Notes under the pieces: model-generated
What the model saw: the letters and a program-made list of their open reading frames with translations, nothing else
Told to the model about the DNA's origin: nothing
The model's database searches: none
Part shown: positions 5,259-7,473 of the stretch, piece by piece
Layout: each line of letters starts with the position of its first letter
Position numbering within the stretch: the first letter of the stretch is position 1
From: Bacteroidota bacterium
GTDB lineage: Bacteria; Bacteroidota; Ignavibacteria; Palsa-1295
NCBI GenBank assembly: GCA_025363505.1
Contig: JANYDV010000193.1
Span: forward strand, 1 to 7,473
Reading direction: 5' to 3'
Length of the DNA: 7,473 nucleotides
Translations under genes and position numbers: made by a program

Positions 5259-7473
5259 ACTTCCTATCGACCCAATAATTTGATTCGCGTTCAACGTTCC
5301 AAGTAGCCATTGTGCAGTTGCGGCGTCATAGGTCATATCAAGAATCGGCACAGGTCCTTTGATTAAAATATCTGCATTGACGTTCGTTTCAATTCTATTA
5401 CCGAGAGATGAAAGAGCACTACTATCGGCAATAGTCATATCCTGCCCGGTGATGTTACAGAGACGTACATGCTGACCATCGACTCCGGCAACCATACCGG
5501 TAATCGTGAACGGTGCGGTAGGACCTACGATACGAATAAAGCTATAGTTACCAACTGGAATATTATTATTTACACCATTAGAAAGTGTATCATTGGTCGG
5601 ATGTGCGGCAAAGCCTCCATTCAAATCCATAATGACTTGTGGGTTTGTCAAACCAACTCCCACATTACCATTTCCGGCGATACGAACACGTTCGGCAGGA
5701 GCAGCACCGGAGTTTGCGGTAGAAAACGTCATCGCAGCCGTTCTGCTCGCATCGGTTGGTGTTGTCCAGATCGCACTAGTTTTTGCCATATCGCGATTGG
5801 TAGTAGTCGATGATTTCCCTCTAAAAATTTCTGATGCACCAAAGTTTGCGAGCGGTGTATTGGAAGAATTATGTTCGATCGCCACAACATTTGGTGCCGA
5901 CGAAGTGATCGTGTCAGTCTGTAGAATAGTAAGTCGTTCAGTTGCTGTTGGAACAACCCCTGATCCATTTCCTCCGACACCAACATTCCCACCGGTAAAA
6001 ATACTAACATATTCCGAATCGGTAGCACCGGATCTGCGTCGCATTGCAAGATGCTCGCCCGTAGAGTTCGTGCCGGAAGTTGATGATCCGGGTGTTCCGG
6101 TCGAAGAAATAGTCCACCAATGATTGGCCATGTTACCTTGGTTGTCATTTGTGCCACCAATAAGATCAAGTGCCGGGTCACTACCACCGGCATTACTGGC
6201 AAAACGCCACACACGAAGAGCTGCGTTAGCATCAATAAGATTAAAGACATTATTGGTAATTGTAGGCACACTATTAAGTCTTGCAAGCGTAAGAGAATCA
6301 CCCATTGCAAATCGACCTGCCCCGGTTGTAAAACTCGTCGAGCCGGAATTTCGGCTTAAGAGTAAATTTCCGCTCACATCAAGAACCATACGCGTGTTTG
6401 CTCCGCCGGAGCCGCTGATAAATCGTACATTCGTATTATCCAATGTACCAAAAAGATTTGAGATGTTATCGGTAAGTCCGCTATTTCCGGTATAAAGCCA
6501 ATTATTGTTTGAGTTGCTCGAACCAAACGCTACCCATCTGTTGTCTTGGGCACTATAAATAAAATTGATGCTTCCTCCACTCGGAACGGCAGTAGATAAG
6601 CCGGAGCCGGTAATAATCCTATTTGCTGCGAGACTGCTCGCGCTTTGATTTGAAATCGTCATTGCTTGTCCGGTAGCATTATAGACCATTAAACGCTTTC
6701 CGTTTGCTCCGCCACTGATACCGGTAATACTAAAAGATGCGGCTGCACTAGCGAGTCGGATTAATGCTGTCTGATTGTTCAGCCCGTCAAAGTTTGCATC
6801 ATTGATGCTAGCTGGTATTGCTGTAGTATAATTATACTCCCTCGTTGCAAAATCTTTACTAACATCAAGTGATGTATTGGGAATAATGCCTGATCCTAAA
6901 CTTAAACGCTTGTTTGTATTGTCCCAATAAAAACTACTGTCATCCTGTAAATTTTGTGTAACCCCAGGACCAGGACCCCAGAATGCAACACGTGTAGCCG
7001 TTCCTGAGCCTGTTACTGTCCCAGTGCCTGATGTAGACCAACTCAGTATGCCAGCCGTGGTAGTACTTAATACTTGCCCATTCAAAGTAGGAGCAGCAAT
7101 AGGTAAAGTATAATTCAGGTTCGTTGCACCTTGGGCACCGGCCTGAAAGGTTGTGACTCCGGTGCTCGTGCCTTTGAAACTGAGTTGCGCGGCGGATGTC
7201 GCGATTTGTAAATTACCCGTATTTGTTATTCTTAACTTTTCACGAGTGGCAGCCGTTGCACCTGTTCCGATTACAACATCAGTTGCATCAGTCGTACCCA
7301 AGAAATTTCCTATTACACCGTTCCAGGCTGTTAAGCCGCTGTTACCGGTCAGACCCCAAGCATTAACATCTGCCGGAGTAAGTGTTCTAAATGTCGGTAC
7401 TGCAGGGACACCCGAGGATGGTCCTGCAAAAACAGTGTTCGCTGTTTGGGTTGTGAAAGCTCCTGTTAATGTT
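4815..7473 (-). CDS. Phage-tail-fibre-like low-complexity repeat protein (5' partial)
   Basis: This is a large Gly/Ser/Thr/Asn-rich fibrous protein, probably an extracellular adhesin or fibre; the target is unknown. The frame is open to the right edge (first complete codon at 7472), so 885 residues are visible and the start and any signal peptide are outside. A TTG at 7301 is internal: the preceding codons encode a matching repeat (WGLTGNSGLT). Visible order is as follows. A WxLTGNSGLT motif comes at 39, then TTFQAGAQG..YTLP..NGQVLST (107-137) and TATRVAFWGPGPG (158-170). Next come a ~114-residue module (206-319), a second GNSGLT motif (325-351) and GGNVGVGGNG (494-503). AERVRIAGNGNVGVGLTNP (593-611) follows, then a second module copy (620-727) and a ~147-residue C-terminal domain with LKWAQGTAS and GSYLKIIRV. 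Such motifs are common in tail fibres and in large repeat proteins of Bacteroidota relatives. No T9SS sorting domain or S74 endosialidase chaperone is seen at the end. Confidence 0.85.
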   Translation of the reverse strand, partial: TLTGAFTTQTANTVFAGPSSGVPAVPTFRTLTPADVNAWGLTGNSGLTAWNGVIGNFLGTTDATDVVIGTGATAATREKLRITNTGNLQIATSAAQLSFKGTSTGVTTFQAGAQGATNLNYTLPIAAPTLNGQVLSTTTAGILSWSTSGTGTVTGSGTATRVAFWGPGPGVTQNLQDDSSFYWDNTNKRLSLGSGIIPNTSLDVSKDFATREYNYTTAIPASINDANFDGLNNQTALIRLASAAASFSITGISGGANGKRLMVYNATGQAMTISNQSASSLAANRIITGSGLSTAVPSGGSINFIYSAQDNRWVAFGSSNSNNNWLYTGNSGLTDNISNLFGTLDNTNVRFISGSGGANTRMVLDVSGNLLLSRNSGSTSFTTGAGRFAMGDSLTLARLNSVPTITNNVFNLIDANAALRVWRFASNAGGSDPALDLIGGTNDNQGNMANHWWTISSTGTPGSSTSGTNSTGEHLAMRRRSGATDSEYVSIFTGGNVGVGGNGSGVVPTATERLTILQTDTITSSAPNVVAIEHNSSNTPLANFGASEIFRGKSSTTTNRDMAKTSAIWTTPTDASRTAAMTFSTANSGAAPAERVRIAGNGNVGVGLTNPQVIMDLNGGFAAHPTNDTLSNGVNNNIPVGNYSFIRIVGPTAPFTITGMVAGVDGQHVRLCNITGQDMTIADSSALSSLGNRIETNVNADILIKGPVPILDMTYDAATAQWLLGTLNANQIIGSIGSIQYATKSANTVRTNTAVVANDPDLFIPMSANQTWELNGELDFTNPANNIDCKIAFTIPTGSTMKIMFTGIQDAGGNAIQGNGQLQASGVSRTVAINAAVSTLITIRGIISTSSSSGDVTLKWAQGTASAANSTTLNSGSYLKIIRVK
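5292..5615 (-). repeat. Module copy B of a ~110-residue internal repeat
   Basis: This is the second copy (visible residues about 620-727). It contains SFIRIVG, ITGMVAGVDGQ, CNITGQDMTI, NRIETN and MTYDAATAQW, matching copy A in order. It lies directly before the C-terminal domain and follows a NVGVG...P motif. The divergence between the copies is large, so recent duplication is unlikely. Confidence 0.7.
6420..6500 (-). repeat. W-x-LTGNSGLT...NFLGTTD repeat, copy 2
   Basis: Encodes WLYTGNSGLT, then ISNLFGTLDNTNVRF, matching the copy at 7269-7358 in order and spacing. It follows module copy A directly, so it may start the next structural unit of the fibre. Confidence 0.65.
6516..6857 (-). repeat. 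Module copy A of a ~110-residue internal repeat
   Basis: This is the first of two diverged copies in the fibre-like protein (visible residues about 206-319). It contains TALIRLAS, ITGISGGANGK, YNATGQAMTI, NRIITG and FIYSAQDNRW. These line up in order and spacing with the second copy at 5292-5615. The pattern suggests a compact beta-rich unit repeated along a fibre. Confidence 0.7.
7269..7358 (-). repeat. W-x-LTGNSGLT...NFLGTTD repeat, copy 1
   Basis: Encodes WGLTGNSGLT followed by IGNFLGTTDATDVVI. The related second copy at 6420-6500 reads WLYTGNSGLT, then ISNLFGTLDNTNVRF. Motifs of the form 'W.L.GN.G....NF.GTTD......' recur in large extracellular repeat proteins of this bacterial group. Confidence 0.65.

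Noticed and set aside
5729..6310. A second minus-strand open frame of 193 residues inside the fibre-like gene
   Set aside because: It overlaps the real gene in another frame, and its Leu/Arg/His/Gln-rich composition shows no motif.
5593..6495. Long plus-strand open frames at 5593-6123 and 6124-6495, antisense to the fibre-like gene
   Set aside because: Their translations have no recognisable domain. They mirror the repetitive, stop-poor composition of the minus-strand gene, whose protein has clear family motifs. They are shadow frames.
7299..7301. TTG (minus strand) at 7301 as the start of the fibre-like gene
   Set aside because: The frame stays open to the right edge, and the preceding codons encode the WGLTGNSGLT motif that matches an internal repeat. 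The start lies outside the window.
4815..7473. Prophage remnant
   Set aside because: Only one tail-fibre-like gene is seen. There is no integrase, capsid, terminase, lysis gene or attachment repeat in the window, so a prophage call is not supported without sequence to the right.

Overview
The window looks like chromosome of a Bacteroidota/Chlorobiota-superphylum bacterium. A Kapabacteria- or Ignavibacteria-like lineage is my best guess. The main evidence is the left-hand gene, which chains choice-of-anchor-D type immunoglobulin-like domains and ends in a type A C-terminal sorting domain of the type IX secretion system (T9SS). The lack of clear Shine-Dalgarno sequences before the genes and a possible TAnnTTTG promoter element also fit. 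The lineage is inferred from protein style, not from a marker gene.

Layout, left to right. (1) Positions 1-2096, plus strand: the 3' part of a large secreted or surface protein whose start lies left of the window. (2) Positions 2114-2153: a perfect inverted repeat flanked by A and T runs, placed to terminate transcription from both sides. (3) Positions 2180-2521, minus strand: csaA, a small OB-fold tRNA-binding/chaperone-like protein. (4) Positions 2522-2611: a short divergent promoter region. (5) Positions 2612-3679 and 3682-4812, plus strand: two genes 2 bp apart, certainly co-transcribed in appearance. The first encodes an ATP-grasp ligase related to D-Ala-D-Ala ligases but lacking their substrate motifs. 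The second encodes a flavin-dependent aromatic hydroxylase of the VioD / anthraniloyl-CoA and salicylyl-CoA monooxygenase family. (6) Positions 4815-7473, minus strand: the 3' part of a large, low-complexity, phage-tail-fibre-like repeat protein that runs off the right edge. It faces the monooxygenase gene tail to tail with only 2 bp between the stop codons.

Functionally the window mixes two surface or exported structural proteins, one housekeeping gene (csaA) and a compact two-enzyme operon. The operon is the part most likely to represent undescribed biochemistry: an ATP-dependent carboxylate-amine type ligase paired with an FAD hydroxylase, with no recognisable pathway partners in view. The tail-fibre-like protein is the other point of interest. 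It carries modules and a C-terminal domain resembling those of phage tail proteins, has no visible T9SS signal, and sits among non-phage genes. No RNA genes, CRISPR arrays, insertion sequences or tRNA-associated attachment sites were seen, and no stretch over 300 bases lacks a gene.
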